A stretch of 17,509 nt of DNA, taken from assembly GCA_003242645.1 (NCBI GenBank), contig QGVC01000033.1, positions 1 through 17,509 on the forward strand, given 5' to 3'. The stretch comes from Pseudomonadota bacterium. GTDB taxonomy: Bacteria > Pseudomonadota > Alphaproteobacteria > Rhizobiales > Hyphomicrobiaceae. Below are positions 1-7,584 of the stretch, piece after piece. The notes under the pieces were generated by a model. It was not told where the DNA came from and searched no databases. It saw only the letters and a program-made list of their open reading frames with translations. The stretch's first letter is position 1. Every line of letters starts with the position of its first letter. The position numbers were made by a program, and so were the translations under genes.

Positions 1-172
1 GCACAACTTTCAGTCGGTTGTCCATCAAGTCCCATTTAGGGACCATACGGACCGTCCGCACGCGGTGTCGGGGCCCAGCGGCACCGCGACGGCCTGCGGT
101 GGCGGTTGGGGGTGGGCTGTTGCTCAAAGGGGCCGCCATCGCGTTTGCTTTTCTCGGCCAATCCTCCCGCAT
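1..172 (-). CDS. possible 5' part of an unidentified leftward gene (partial)
   Basis: Reading leftward from an ATG at 172, the frame stays open to the window edge (57 codons). The product is rich in Arg, Pro and Ala, with VPKWDLMDNRLKV near the end, and I do not recognise it. A gene here would be divergent from the acyl-CoA dehydrogenase, with about 78 bp between the starts. Against it: there is no good Shine-Dalgarno, third-position GC is unremarkable, a second frame on the + strand (2-221) is also open, and the stretch holds several inverted repeats more typical of non-coding DNA. It may simply be an intergenic region. Confidence 0.2.
   Translation of the reverse strand, partial: MREDWPRKANAMAAPLSNSPPPTATAGRRGAAGPRHRVRTVRMVPKWDLMDNRLKVV
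61..88. repeat. inverted repeat, 7-bp perfect arms
   Basis: CGCGGTG (61-67) and CACCGCG (82-88) are perfect reverse complements around a 14-nt centre that itself contains GGGCCC. Two smaller inverted repeats lie just upstream: GTCCC-ATTTA-GGGAC (29-43) and CGGAC-C-GTCCG (48-58). No T-tract follows, so a terminator is not supported. The cluster could be structural or operator DNA; function unknown. Confidence 0.35.
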
Positions 173-250
173 CCGGTGATTTTCTCACTTGTTTCATCGA
201 CTGCCCGTTCGCGCTAGGCTAGCGCCTCGCGAGCAAGACGAGGCCAGAAG

Positions 251-1402
251 ATGCATTTTGCCCTCACCGAGGAACAATCCGCCATTCAGGAGACAGCCCT
301 CACGTTCGCGAGGGAACGGATCGCCCCTTACGCCGCGAAGTGGGACGAGGAGAGCCATTTTCCCGTCGACGTCATCCGGGAGACGGCAGAGCTCGGCATG
401 GCGGCCATCTACGTCCCTGCGGAAAAAGGCGGCTCGGGCCTGTCCCGGCTTGATGGAGCTCTCATTTTCGAGGCGCTCGCATACGGCTGCCCGGCCATCT
501 CCTCCTACATCTCCATCCACAACATGGTTGCCTGGATGGTGGGGCAGTACGGCACGGATGAGCAGATCGCAGCATGGATGCCGAAGCTCGCCTCGATGGA
601 ATGGCTGGCGAGCTACTGCCTGACTGAACCCGGAGCTGGATCGGACGCCGCGGCCATCACCACGCGAGCCGAACGTAAAGGCGATCGCTACATCCTCAAC
701 GGAACAAAGCAGTTCATTTCCGGGGCGGGAGCGTCGGACTTCTATTTCATCTTCGCTCGGACCGGTGGAGAGGGCGCTTCGGGAATTTCGGCGTTCGTCG
801 TCTTCAAGAATACGCCAGGGCTCTCGTTCGGTGCCAACGAGCGCAAAATGGGCTGGAACGCCCAGCCGACCCGGCAGGTGATCATGGAGAACGTCGAAGT
901 GCCCGCCTTCCACCTCGTAGGAGGCGTCGAGGGCAACGGCTTCAAGTACGCCATGAGCGGCCTCGATGGTGGCCGCATCAACATCGGCGCCTGTTCGCTG
1001 GGGGCGGCGTGGGCGGCGCTCGACAAGGCCCGTGACTACATGCACGAGCGCAAGGCCTTTGGCCGGCATATCGCCGATTTCCAGGCGCTCCAGTTCAAGA
1101 TCGCCGACATGGCGACGGATCTCGAGGCCGCCCGGCTGATGATTTACCGCGCTGCTGACGCCCTCGATCGCGCCGATCCGCAGGCGACCATGTATTCGGC
1201 CATGGCCAAGCGCTACGCCACAGATCTCGGGTTCGAGATCGTCAATCAGGCGCTGCAGATCCACGGCGGCTATGGCTACCTGAAGGAGTACGGGCTCGAG
1301 AAGCTCGTCCGTGACCTGCGCGTCCACCAGATCCTGGAAGGAACCAACGAGATCATGCGGGTGGTCATCTCCCGCAGGCTCCTTGGCGGGAACAGACGCT
1401 GA
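251..1402 (+). CDS. acyl-CoA dehydrogenase, isobutyryl-CoA dehydrogenase type
   Basis: FAD-dependent enzyme of 383 aa that introduces the alpha-beta double bond of an acyl-CoA and passes electrons to electron-transfer flavoprotein. The usual family order is visible: helical N-domain (about 1-115), beta domain opening with YCLTEPGAGSDAA (122-134), and C-terminal helical domain with HGGYGYLKEYG (338-348). The catalytic base is expected at Glu363 in LEGTNEIMR. The segments GWNAQPTRQVI, GGRINIGACSLGAA and VHQILEGTNEIMR closely follow mammalian ACAD8 (isobutyryl-CoA dehydrogenase, valine catabolism), so that is the favoured substrate; a 2-methylbutyryl or other short branched acyl-CoA is possible. 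The ATG at 251 has GAGG about 10 nt upstream. No other valine-degradation gene is in view, and the gene converges on the next one with a 35-bp gap. Confidence 0.9.
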   Translation: MHFALTEEQSAIQETALTFARERIAPYAAKWDEESHFPVDVIRETAELGMAAIYVPAEKGGSGLSRLDGALIFEALAYGCPAISSYISIHNMVAWMVGQYGTDEQIAAWMPKLASMEWLASYCLTEPGAGSDAAAITTRAERKGDRYILNGTKQFISGAGASDFYFIFARTGGEGASGISAFVVFKNTPGLSFGANERKMGWNAQPTRQVIMENVEVPAFHLVGGVEGNGFKYAMSGLDGGRINIGACSLGAAWAALDKARDYMHERKAFGRHIADFQALQFKIADMATDLEAARLMIYRAADALDRADPQATMYSAMAKRYATDLGFEIVNQALQIHGGYGYLKEYGLEKLVRDLRVHQILEGTNEIMRVVISRRLLGGNRR

Positions 1403-1437
1403 GATATTCGCGCCCGGTAGCGGCAACTCGCGGATCG

Positions 1438-1980
1438 TCAGCTGTCGAGGTCTTTGCCGAGCCACTTCTGCTCGCCCCAACCGACGACGCGCAAAACGAT
1501 CACGGCAAAAATCGCTGTCAGGGTTGCGACGAAGTAGAATCCGATTCCACAGGCGACGCCGATCGCTCCAGCGAGCCAGATGGCAGCACCCGTCGTCAAT
1601 CCTTTCACGTCACCATGAGCTTGGATGATGGCGCCCGCCGCGATGAATGCCACGCCCGCGGTGACGGCATCCACGATGCGAACAGGATCGACGCGGGCGG
1701 CGATGCCAGGGGCTGCGCCGACCTCATGGTAAATCTCGATGGTGATGAGCGTGAATAAGGCTGCAGCCATCGAAACCAAGATGTGGGTGCGTAGTCCTGC
1801 GGGCCTGTTCCTGATTTCACGCTCGAAACCGATGATCCCGCCCAGCAAAATGGCGAGCAGCAGCCGGGAGACGATGATCCATTCGGGAAGTGCTGTGTGA
1901 AGGGTATCGCCGATCACTGATTCGATCCCTCCACCGAGAAAACTGATGCGGCAACGCGAGTGCCAGGTTAGTCGTTCCAT
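1438..1980 (-). CDS. MgtC/SapB family inner-membrane protein
   Basis: A 180-aa polytopic membrane protein. The MgtC/SapB signature is clear: a first membrane segment leading into GFEREIRNRPAGLRTHILV (51-69), then DAVTAGVAFIAAGAII (104-119) and VKGLTTGAAIWLAGAIGVACGIGFY (125-149, named here only by its ends and core), with a final hydrophobic segment to about 165. About four to five membrane helices are expected, and the long cytoplasmic domain of Salmonella MgtC is absent. In pathogens MgtC supports growth in low Mg2+ and inside macrophages, partly by inhibiting the F1Fo ATPase; most environmental homologues are uncharacterised, so the role here is open. The ATG at 1980 has GGAG about 6 nt upstream. 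Residues 1-30 are not family-conserved, so a start further in is possible. Confidence 0.85.
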   Translation of the reverse strand: MERLTWHSRCRISFLGGGIESVIGDTLHTALPEWIIVSRLLLAILLGGIIGFEREIRNRPAGLRTHILVSMAAALFTLITIEIYHEVGAAPGIAARVDPVRIVDAVTAGVAFIAAGAIIQAHGDVKGLTTGAAIWLAGAIGVACGIGFYFVATLTAIFAVIVLRVVGWGEQKWLGKDLDS

Positions 1981-2028
1981 TTCGGCTCCGGTACCTCATC
2001 TCCCGGAGATATGCAGTTGACGCTGAAC

Positions 2029-2044
2029 TGGCCTGCGCAGGCCA
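2029..2044. promoter_or_regulatory. perfect 16-nt palindrome in a divergent intergenic region
   Basis: TGGCCTGCGCAGGCCA is identical to its reverse complement. It lies 49 bp upstream of the leftward mgtC-family start and 98 bp upstream of the rightward transporter start, which is where a shared operator would sit. No regulator gene is adjacent and I found no convincing -35/-10 pair around it, so operator is an inference; a small cruciform or hairpin is the alternative. Confidence 0.4.
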
Positions 2045-2142
2045 ACTTCGCTCTTCAGTGCTGTTTCGGCTCGTTCTGCGGTATGCCTGCCCGGACGCGT
2101 TCGAGAACAGCGTGAAGCCCGGGCCATAGGTAATGCGATCCA

Positions 2143-3054
2143 ATGGATAAGCCAGTCATCGTGAAGCCAGATGTTTTGCCGACCAATCGCCTCTTGGCGA
2201 TCGGTCTCGTCATGCTGGCGGTCACGATGTTCGCCTGCCTGGACGGCACCGCTAAGTACTTGGTCTCAGTGTTGCAGCTGCCGGTGGGGCAGGTGGTCTG
2301 GATGCGCTTTTTCAGCCACCTCGTCCTGGCCGTGCTTGCTTTTGGTTTGGTCAGCGTTCCCCGGCTCCTTCGCACGCGCAAGCTGGCACACCAGCTCATA
2401 CGCTCCGTGTTAATGATGCTTTCGACGCTGTTCAGCGTGACTGCGCTGCGTTACCTGCGGCTCGACCAGACGACGACCATCCTTTTTCTGACCCCACTCG
2501 TCGTAGCTCTGCTGGCTGGTCCATTTCTGGGGGAATGGGTCGGCTGGCGGCGTCTTCTCGCGATAGTCACGGGGTTCGTCGGTGTCCTGGTTATCATCCG
2601 GCCAGGCTTCGCGGCGTTTCACCCTGCGTTCCTGTTGGCGCTCGGGTGCGTGCTCTCGTATTCCTTGTACATCCTCCTCACGCGCTATCTCGCCGCTTAC
2701 GACACATCCGAGGTCACCCTGCTTTATTCAACGCTCGTCGGCACGGTTTTGCTGGCGCCGTGGGCCATGGTCGAATGGACATGGCCGGCGGACGCCTTCA
2801 CGTGGATAGTGCTGATTTCGCTCGGCTTCTGGGGCGGCCTGGGCCACTATCTGCTGATCATCGCCCATCGCTGGGCGCCCGCCCCCACGATCGCACCCTT
2901 CACCTACGTCCAGCTCATAGCCGTGACGGTGATCGGCTATCTGGTCTTCGGCGATCTGCCGGATGTGTGGACGGCCGTAGGCTCGGCGATCATCGTGGCC
3001 TCGGGAATTTACCTGCTGCGAAGAGAGCAGGCCGTGGAGTCCGGCAGATCGTGA
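2143..3054 (+). CDS. EamA/DMT-superfamily transporter
   Basis: A 303-aa integral membrane protein with about ten hydrophobic helices in two EamA halves. The first half ends with the family-typical helix pair PLVVALLAGPFLGE (118-131) and GFVGVLVIIRPG (144-155). The second ends with APFTYVQLIAVTVIGYLVFG (251-270) and SAIIVASGIYLLRRE (281-295). DMT-family proteins mostly export small metabolites or amino acids; the substrate cannot be read from sequence. The start ATG at 2143 has only a weak AGGT upstream. The gene is divergent from the MgtC-family gene and converges on gmk, leaving just 18 bp between stop codons, so it appears to be a single-gene unit. Confidence 0.87.
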   Translation: MDKPVIVKPDVLPTNRLLAIGLVMLAVTMFACLDGTAKYLVSVLQLPVGQVVWMRFFSHLVLAVLAFGLVSVPRLLRTRKLAHQLIRSVLMMLSTLFSVTALRYLRLDQTTTILFLTPLVVALLAGPFLGEWVGWRRLLAIVTGFVGVLVIIRPGFAAFHPAFLLALGCVLSYSLYILLTRYLAAYDTSEVTLLYSTLVGTVLLAPWAMVEWTWPADAFTWIVLISLGFWGGLGHYLLIIAHRWAPAPTIAPFTYVQLIAVTVIGYLVFGDLPDVWTAVGSAIIVASGIYLLRREQAVESGRS

Positions 3055-3072
3055 AGCCGCACGAGACTTAGT

Positions 3073-3708
3073 TCAAAGCGACTTCTGCATCTCGCGCACG
3101 AACTCGCTGAGACCGAGCAGCCGCTCGCGGCGCAATCGTTCCGCTGCAAGGATGGCTCTCAGCCCTGCGACGCTCGTTTCCAAATCGGAATTGATGATGA
3201 CGTAGTCGTATTCGGCCCAATGACTGATTTCGGCCGCGGCCTCAGCCATCCGACGTTTGATGACCTCGGGTTCCTCGCGGCGGGACTTCAGGCGTTGCTC
3301 CAACACTTCACCGGATGGCGGCAGGATGAACACCCGCACGAGGTCTTGGGAGACCTTCTCATTCAGCTGCTGGGCCCCCTGCCAGTCGACATCGAAGAGC
3401 ACGTCCCGGCCGGCGGCCAGCGCCCGCTCCACGGGCAATCGCGGCGTGCCGTAGTAGTTGTCAAAGACGCGCGCCCATTCGAGCAGCTCGCCTGCATCGC
3501 GCATGCGACGAAACTCGGACTCGCTGACGAAGTAATAGTCCTTGCCCTCCTCCTCGCCGGGGCGCGGCTTGCGAGTCGTGACCGACACGGACATTTCGAT
3601 CCCGCTCTCGCAGGCTAGCAGTCTGCGAGCCAGGGTGGTCTTGCCGGCGCCCGACGGCGAGGATAACACCAGCATGATGCCACGGCGCTCGATGGTCGGC
3701 GAATGCAC
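3073..3708 (-). CDS. gmk: guanylate kinase
   Basis: Phosphorylates GMP to GDP with ATP, an essential cytoplasmic step of guanine nucleotide synthesis and salvage. With the chosen GTG start the protein is 211 aa, a normal length. It shows the P-loop SPSGAGKTT (17-25), the GMP-binding segment SVTTRKPRPGEEEGKDYYFVS (in two parts, about 42-62) and the lid-region arginines of EQRLKSRREEP. The GTG at 3708 lies 4 nt beyond the yicC stop and gives the N-terminus MHSPTIERRGIMLVL, like other alphaproteobacterial Gmk proteins. An in-frame GTG at 3738 would add ten residues and overlap yicC by 26 nt; neither start has a strong Shine-Dalgarno. It is the last gene of the leftward block and probably depends on translation of yicC. 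Confidence 0.95.
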   Translation of the reverse strand: MHSPTIERRGIMLVLSSPSGAGKTTLARRLLACESGIEMSVSVTTRKPRPGEEEGKDYYFVSESEFRRMRDAGELLEWARVFDNYYGTPRLPVERALAAGRDVLFDVDWQGAQQLNEKVSQDLVRVFILPPSGEVLEQRLKSRREEPEVIKRRMAEAAAEISHWAEYDYVIINSDLETSVAGLRAILAAERLRRERLLGLSEFVREMQKSL

Positions 3709-3712
3709 GGCG

Positions 3713-4603
3713 CTACTCAATGTTCTGAACCTGCTCACGCATCTGCTCGATCAAAGCCTTGAGCTGCAGACCCATGCGGGTGATGTCTCCGTCGTTGGCC
3801 TTCGAGCACAGCGTGTTCGCTTCACGATTGAACTCTTGCGACAGAAAATCGAGTCTCCGCCCCACGGGTTCGTTCGCGTCGAGCAACTCGCGAGCGGCTG
3901 CAACATGCACGCGGAGGCGTTGCAGCTCTTCCTCGATGTCAGCTCGCGTCGCAAGCAAGACGGCCTCTTGATGCAGCCGCGCCTCGTCGAACGATGGGGA
4001 GGCGTCCAGTAGTCTTGCCACCTGCTCACGCAGCTTCGCCCGGATCGCCTCCGGAGTGCGGGCCGGCGAGGCCGCGATGGCTTCGACAACCCGTTCGATT
4101 TCATCAAGGAGGTTCAGCAAAACCTCGCGCAACCGCGCGCCTTCCGAAGCCCGCGCCGCCTCGACGCCCATGAGGGCCGTCTCCAGGCTGGCCATCATGG
4201 CCTCCGTGCGCTCTTCGATCTCCTCCTCGCTTTCCGGGGCCTCGATCAGCTCGAGCACACCTTTGACCGCGAGGATGCTATCGACCGACACGCTCTGGCC
4301 GCCGACCGCTTCCCGCACGCGCTCCGCCGCTGCCAGCACTTGCTGCAACAGATCCGAGTTTAGCCTGATCTGGGCACCAGCCCCTTCCTCGCGCTTGACC
4401 GACAGCGTGACGGCAACGTTGCCGCGTTTCAGCCGTTTCGCCGCTGCTTCACGGACCCGCGGCTCGAGCGCCTCATAGCCCGGCGCAAGCTTAAGGCGCA
4501 GGTCGAGCCCCCGGCCATTCACGCTGCGCACCTCCCAGTGCCAGCGCGTTTGGCCAGCCGCGCCGTCCGCGCGTGCGAAGCCGGTCATGCTCTTAAGCGT
4601 CAT
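3713..4603 (-). CDS. YicC/YloC family endoribonuclease
   Basis: A 296-aa protein matching YicC: N-terminal MTLKSMTGFARADG (1-14), EVRSVNGRGLDLRLKL (24-39), and a C-terminal DUF1732 region with GRRLDFLSQEFNREAN (248-263) and TLCSKANDGDI. E. coli YicC and Bacillus YloC have been reported as metal-dependent endoribonucleases, and E. coli YicC is linked to small-RNA turnover; the exact targets here are unknown. The frame stays open upstream to 4861, but it would then overlap the mltG coding end and the extra residues are unlike the family, so the ATG at 4603 was chosen. The Shine-Dalgarno there is poor. It is followed directly by gmk, an arrangement also seen in Bacillus (yloC-gmk region). Confidence 0.92.
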   Translation of the reverse strand: MTLKSMTGFARADGAAGQTRWHWEVRSVNGRGLDLRLKLAPGYEALEPRVREAAAKRLKRGNVAVTLSVKREEGAGAQIRLNSDLLQQVLAAAERVREAVGGQSVSVDSILAVKGVLELIEAPESEEEIEERTEAMMASLETALMGVEAARASEGARLREVLLNLLDEIERVVEAIAASPARTPEAIRAKLREQVARLLDASPSFDEARLHQEAVLLATRADIEEELQRLRVHVAAARELLDANEPVGRRLDFLSQEFNREANTLCSKANDGDITRMGLQLKALIEQMREQVQNIE

Positions 4604-4611
4604 CGGGGTAC

Positions 4612-4655
4612 CACAGGCGCGGGCCTCAACTGGCTCCGCGTGAATCGTCAACTCA
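4612..4655. repeat. possible REP-like dispersed element upstream of yicC
   Basis: Read leftward, this stretch translates in one frame to LTIHAEPVEARACG. Peptides of the HAEPVEA or HPELVEG type are a common by-product of short dispersed intergenic repeats in many proteobacterial genomes, which is the basis for this call. Only one copy is visible in the window, so repetition cannot be shown here. It lies between the mltG stop and the yicC start. Confidence 0.25.
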
Positions 4656-4671
4656 TGCGCGGGGGACACTA

Positions 4672-4685
4672 ACCGGTTGGCCGGT
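4672..4685 (-). repeat. short hairpin between mltG and yicC
   Basis: ACCGG-TTGG-CCGGT forms a perfect 5-bp stem with a 4-nt loop, 48 nt downstream of the mltG stop codon in the direction of transcription. No T-tract follows, so it is at best a processing or mRNA-end-stabilising structure rather than a clear terminator. Confidence 0.3.
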
Positions 4686-4733
4686 CGGCGACAAGCAAGC
4701 ACGGGGACGCGCCCCGCCTTGAGCCTTTCTACC

Positions 4734-6062
4734 TTACCGCTTGGGCTTTCTGACCGGAAGCGGCGGCCTGGCGTCATCCGCATCGCCGCCCTCCGCGCCG
4801 TCCGCCAATGCCGCAGCGGGGGTAGGATCTGCGGATTGATTGCCCGAGACTCCCGCACCACTCGCCGCCACGGTCTCCGCTTTCGCGGCTTCCGCCTGCT
4901 TGGCGCGGATGTCGCGCTCGATCTTGCGCCACTTGGCGACGGCGGCGTTATGCTCCTCGAGGGTCCGCGAAAACACGCTCGACCCGGAGCCGCTCGCGAC
5001 GAAGTAGAGGTAGTTGGTCTGCGAAGGGTTGAGGACGGCCTGGATCGCCTCGCGCCCCGGATTACAGATGGGCGTCGGAGGGAGGCCGGTGAAATGGTAG
5101 GTGTTGTGACTGGTCCGCCGCTGGATCTCGCTCCGGTAGATCGGTCGCCCCCAGTTCACCTGGCCACCTTCAAGCCCGTAGAGAATGGTGGGGTCGGACT
5201 GGAGAGGCATCCCGCGGCGCAGGCGATTGATGAACACCGACGCGATGTCCTCCAACTTGTCGTTGCGGCCTGCTTCCCTCTGGACGATGGAGGCGAGGAT
5301 CACGGCCTCCTCAACATTTTGAAAAGGCAAATCGGGCTGGCGCACCTCCCAAGCCGCCGCCAGGAACTTGTTCCTCTGCGTCTGCATGAGCTCGATCACT
5401 TCCTGACGGCTCGTTCCGCGGGGCACGAAGTAGGTATCAGGCAGCAGCGTCCCTTCCTCAGGGATCGTCACAATGTCGCCGACCAAATTCGGATCCGCCT
5501 TGATCCGCTCGACGATCTGATAGCTGGTCAGCCCCTCCGGAATCGTCAGCCGTAGGAGGGCGACTTTGCCTTCACTGAGGAGGTTCGCCACCTCGCGCAT
5601 GCTGATGGCAGGCTTCAACTGGTACTCACCGGCCTTCAGATTGAGCGGTTCTCCACCGAACCAGCCGGATACCTGGCGCGCCAAGTAGTACGCAACGAAG
5701 ATGTGCTCGCTCGAAATGAACCCTTCTCGCTCGAGCCGCCGAGCAATGTCGCGCGCGCCTTCGCCCCGGCGGATGACCACCGTTCGAGGCTCCTCCAGCG
5801 GGCCTGCCTTGTCCAATTCCGACGAAACCCAGAACACGCCACCCGCGGCCACTGCGAGCGCAAGGAAGCTGAACGTCAAAAATCCGTTCACGAACCGCAG
5901 CGTTGGACCCAATCTACTCACCTCGCGGCGTGTTCTCGGACCTTTCGGCCTGGTAGGCGCGCGCGTCGGCTCAAGGGCCTCAGCCGGACTGCGCGGCATG
6001 ACGCCCGGGGGGTGCGTCCGGTGCGTCCGTCGTCGTTCCCTTGGCGGCCGAGCCTTCAGCAT
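4734..6062 (-). CDS. mltG: endolytic peptidoglycan transglycosylase MltG (YceG-like)
   Basis: A 442-aa inner-membrane enzyme that cleaves nascent glycan strands and is thought to act as a terminase of glycan polymerisation. Residues 1-55 are a basic, Pro-rich cytoplasmic tail, followed by one membrane helix (about 57-78), a LysM-like region (about 90-165) and the YceG catalytic domain. ILASIVQREAG (255-265) holds the expected catalytic Glu263, followed by LQSDPTILYG (287-296). The C-terminal 60 residues are a low-complexity Ala/Lys-rich tail ending PLPVRKPKR. The ATG at 6062 has GGGGGAA about 10 nt upstream. An in-frame ATG at 5999 (MPRSPAEALEP) is an alternative that would match the SPxEALxP N-terminus I associate with related species. 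It follows fabF after a 185-bp gap. Confidence 0.93.
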   Translation of the reverse strand: MLKARPPRERRRTHRTHPPGVMPRSPAEALEPTRAPTRPKGPRTRREVSRLGPTLRFVNGFLTFSFLALAVAAGGVFWVSSELDKAGPLEEPRTVVIRRGEGARDIARRLEREGFISSEHIFVAYYLARQVSGWFGGEPLNLKAGEYQLKPAISMREVANLLSEGKVALLRLTIPEGLTSYQIVERIKADPNLVGDIVTIPEEGTLLPDTYFVPRGTSRQEVIELMQTQRNKFLAAAWEVRQPDLPFQNVEEAVILASIVQREAGRNDKLEDIASVFINRLRRGMPLQSDPTILYGLEGGQVNWGRPIYRSEIQRRTSHNTYHFTGLPPTPICNPGREAIQAVLNPSQTNYLYFVASGSGSSVFSRTLEEHNAAVAKWRKIERDIRAKQAEAAKAETVAASGAGVSGNQSADPTPAAALADGAEGGDADDARPPLPVRKPKR

Positions 6063-6247
6063 TCGCTCGCAGTTCCCCCACCAACCCTAGCGCGACCAAA
6101 GGCTTTCTCCCGAATCACGGATCAGTCTACCGAATGGACGGCTATATTCAGGGTTGGCAAGATGATTGAGGAATGTGGCAACAGCGGGCAGCTAACGGCA
6201 AGCCTCGTGTGGCTTCGCAGTTACTCTGCCGCTTACTGATGAACGCC
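6063..6247 (-). other. intergenic gap fabF-mltG
   Basis: No gene is supported in these 185 bp. It contains one small hairpin, AAGCC-TCGTGT-GGCTT (6200-6215), 32 nt past the fabF stop codon, with no T-tract. The gap is long enough for a separate mltG promoter, but I see no convincing -35/-10 pair. Confidence 0.4.
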
Positions 6248-7513
6248 TCAGGCATCGAAGCGCCGGAGGATGAGAGAAGCGTTGGTTCCTCCGAAACCGA
6301 ACGAGTTCGAAAGAACTGTGTCGATCCGCCGTTTCCGAGGCTTGTGCGGAACGAGGTCGATTACGCTGTCGACGGAAGGATTGTCCAGGTTCAACGTCGG
6401 CGGAGCCACATTGTCGCGAATTGCGAGAACACTGAAGATGGCTTCCACCGCACCGGCCGCGCCAAGAAGGTGACCGATGGCGGATTTCGTCGACGACATC
6501 GAGAGCTTCTCCGCCGCGCTGCCAAACAGACGTTCGACGGCGGCCAGCTCGATCTCGTCGCCCATCGGCGTCGAGGTCCCGTGCGCGTTGATGTAGTCAA
6601 TGTCGCTTGGCTGGATGCCAGCGCGCTTTATCGCGGCCTTCATGCACCGGTAGGCCCCATCGCCATCCTCGGCCGGCGCCGTGATGTGATAGGCGTCACC
6701 CGACAGGCCGTACCCGATCACCTCGGCATAGATTCGCGCGCCACGAGCGCGGGCGTGCTCTAACTCCTCGAGCACGACGACGCCGGCGCCTTCGCCCATG
6801 ACAAATCCATCGCGGTCTCTGTCGTATGGGCGAGAGGCCCGCTCCGGCTGATCATTGAAGTTGGTCGAAAGCGCACGGCAGGCAGCAAAGCCGGCGATGG
6901 CAAGCCGACAGATCGGGCTTTCCGTACCTCCGGCCACCATCACATCGGCATCACCCAAGGCGATCAGCCGCGCAGCATCGCCGATGGCGTGCGCTCCGGT
7001 CGAGCAAGCGGTGACGACCGCGTGGTTGGGGCCCTTGAGCTGATATCTGATCGATATCTGCCCGGAGGCGAGATTGATCAGCCGGCCCGGAATGAAAAAC
7101 GGGCTAACCCTGCGCGGCCCCTTCTCCTGAAGCAGGATGGCCGTGTCGGCAATGCCCTGCAGCCCACCGATACCGGAGCCGATTAGAACGCCGGCGCGCT
7201 CCTGCTCCTCGGTCGTGGTCGGCCTATAGCCCGCGTCATTCAGCGCCTGCTCCGCCGCTGCCATGGCGTAGATGATGAAGTCGTCGACCTTGCGCTGCTC
7301 CTTAGGCTCCATCCAGTCGTTGGGGTTGAACGTGCCGTTTGTCCCGTCGCCTCGCGGCACCATGCAGGCGATCTGGCATGACAGGTCGGAAACGTCGAAC
7401 GTATCAACCCGACGCGCACCGCTTTGGCCGGCCAGCAGCCGTGACCATGTCTCCTCGACGCCGCAACCTAGCGGGGTGACGAGGCCCAATCCCGTGATGA
7501 CAACCCGTCGCAT
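6248..7513 (-). CDS. fabF: beta-ketoacyl-ACP synthase II (KAS II)
   Basis: Condenses malonyl-ACP with acyl-ACP in the elongation step of type II fatty acid synthesis. The 421-aa product starts MRRVVITGLGLVTPLG and carries the complete Cys-His-His triad of the KAS I/II class: Cys170 in VTACSTGAHAIG, His311 in NAHGTSTPMGD, and His348 in KSAIGHLLGAAG with Lys343. The C-terminal NSFGFGGTNASLILRRF is also typical. A TTG at 7519 would add two residues, but the ATG at 7513 has GAAGG 7 nt upstream and gives the standard N-terminus, so it was chosen. The enzyme works with AcpP, encoded 101 bp upstream, and with FabG and FabD in the same block. Confidence 0.96.
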   Translation of the reverse strand: MRRVVITGLGLVTPLGCGVEETWSRLLAGQSGARRVDTFDVSDLSCQIACMVPRGDGTNGTFNPNDWMEPKEQRKVDDFIIYAMAAAEQALNDAGYRPTTTEEQERAGVLIGSGIGGLQGIADTAILLQEKGPRRVSPFFIPGRLINLASGQISIRYQLKGPNHAVVTACSTGAHAIGDAARLIALGDADVMVAGGTESPICRLAIAGFAACRALSTNFNDQPERASRPYDRDRDGFVMGEGAGVVVLEELEHARARGARIYAEVIGYGLSGDAYHITAPAEDGDGAYRCMKAAIKRAGIQPSDIDYINAHGTSTPMGDEIELAAVERLFGSAAEKLSMSSTKSAIGHLLGAAGAVEAIFSVLAIRDNVAPPTLNLDNPSVDSVIDLVPHKPRKRRIDTVLSNSFGFGGTNASLILRRFDA

Positions 7514-7584
7514 GCGCAATCCTTCACCGGCGGCGCCCCGGTAGCCCCCGTAACGCCACCGACTGTCTTGCAGAGCCTTCCTGT

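Noticed and set aside
194..1480. A long leftward open frame (428 codons) opposite the acyl-CoA dehydrogenase
   Set aside because: It is an antisense shadow: the + strand frame encodes a complete, family-conserved enzyme, while this one has no recognisable domain and arises from high-GC codon bias.
4604..4861. Upstream extension of the yicC frame by 86 codons
   Set aside because: The extension overlaps the end of mltG, is unlike any YicC N-terminus, and includes a probable dispersed-repeat translation; MTLKSMTGF at 4603 is the standard start.
4677..5555. A 292-codon rightward frame opposite mltG
   Set aside because: Arg/Leu-rich composition with no motif, lying fully antisense to a conserved enzyme.
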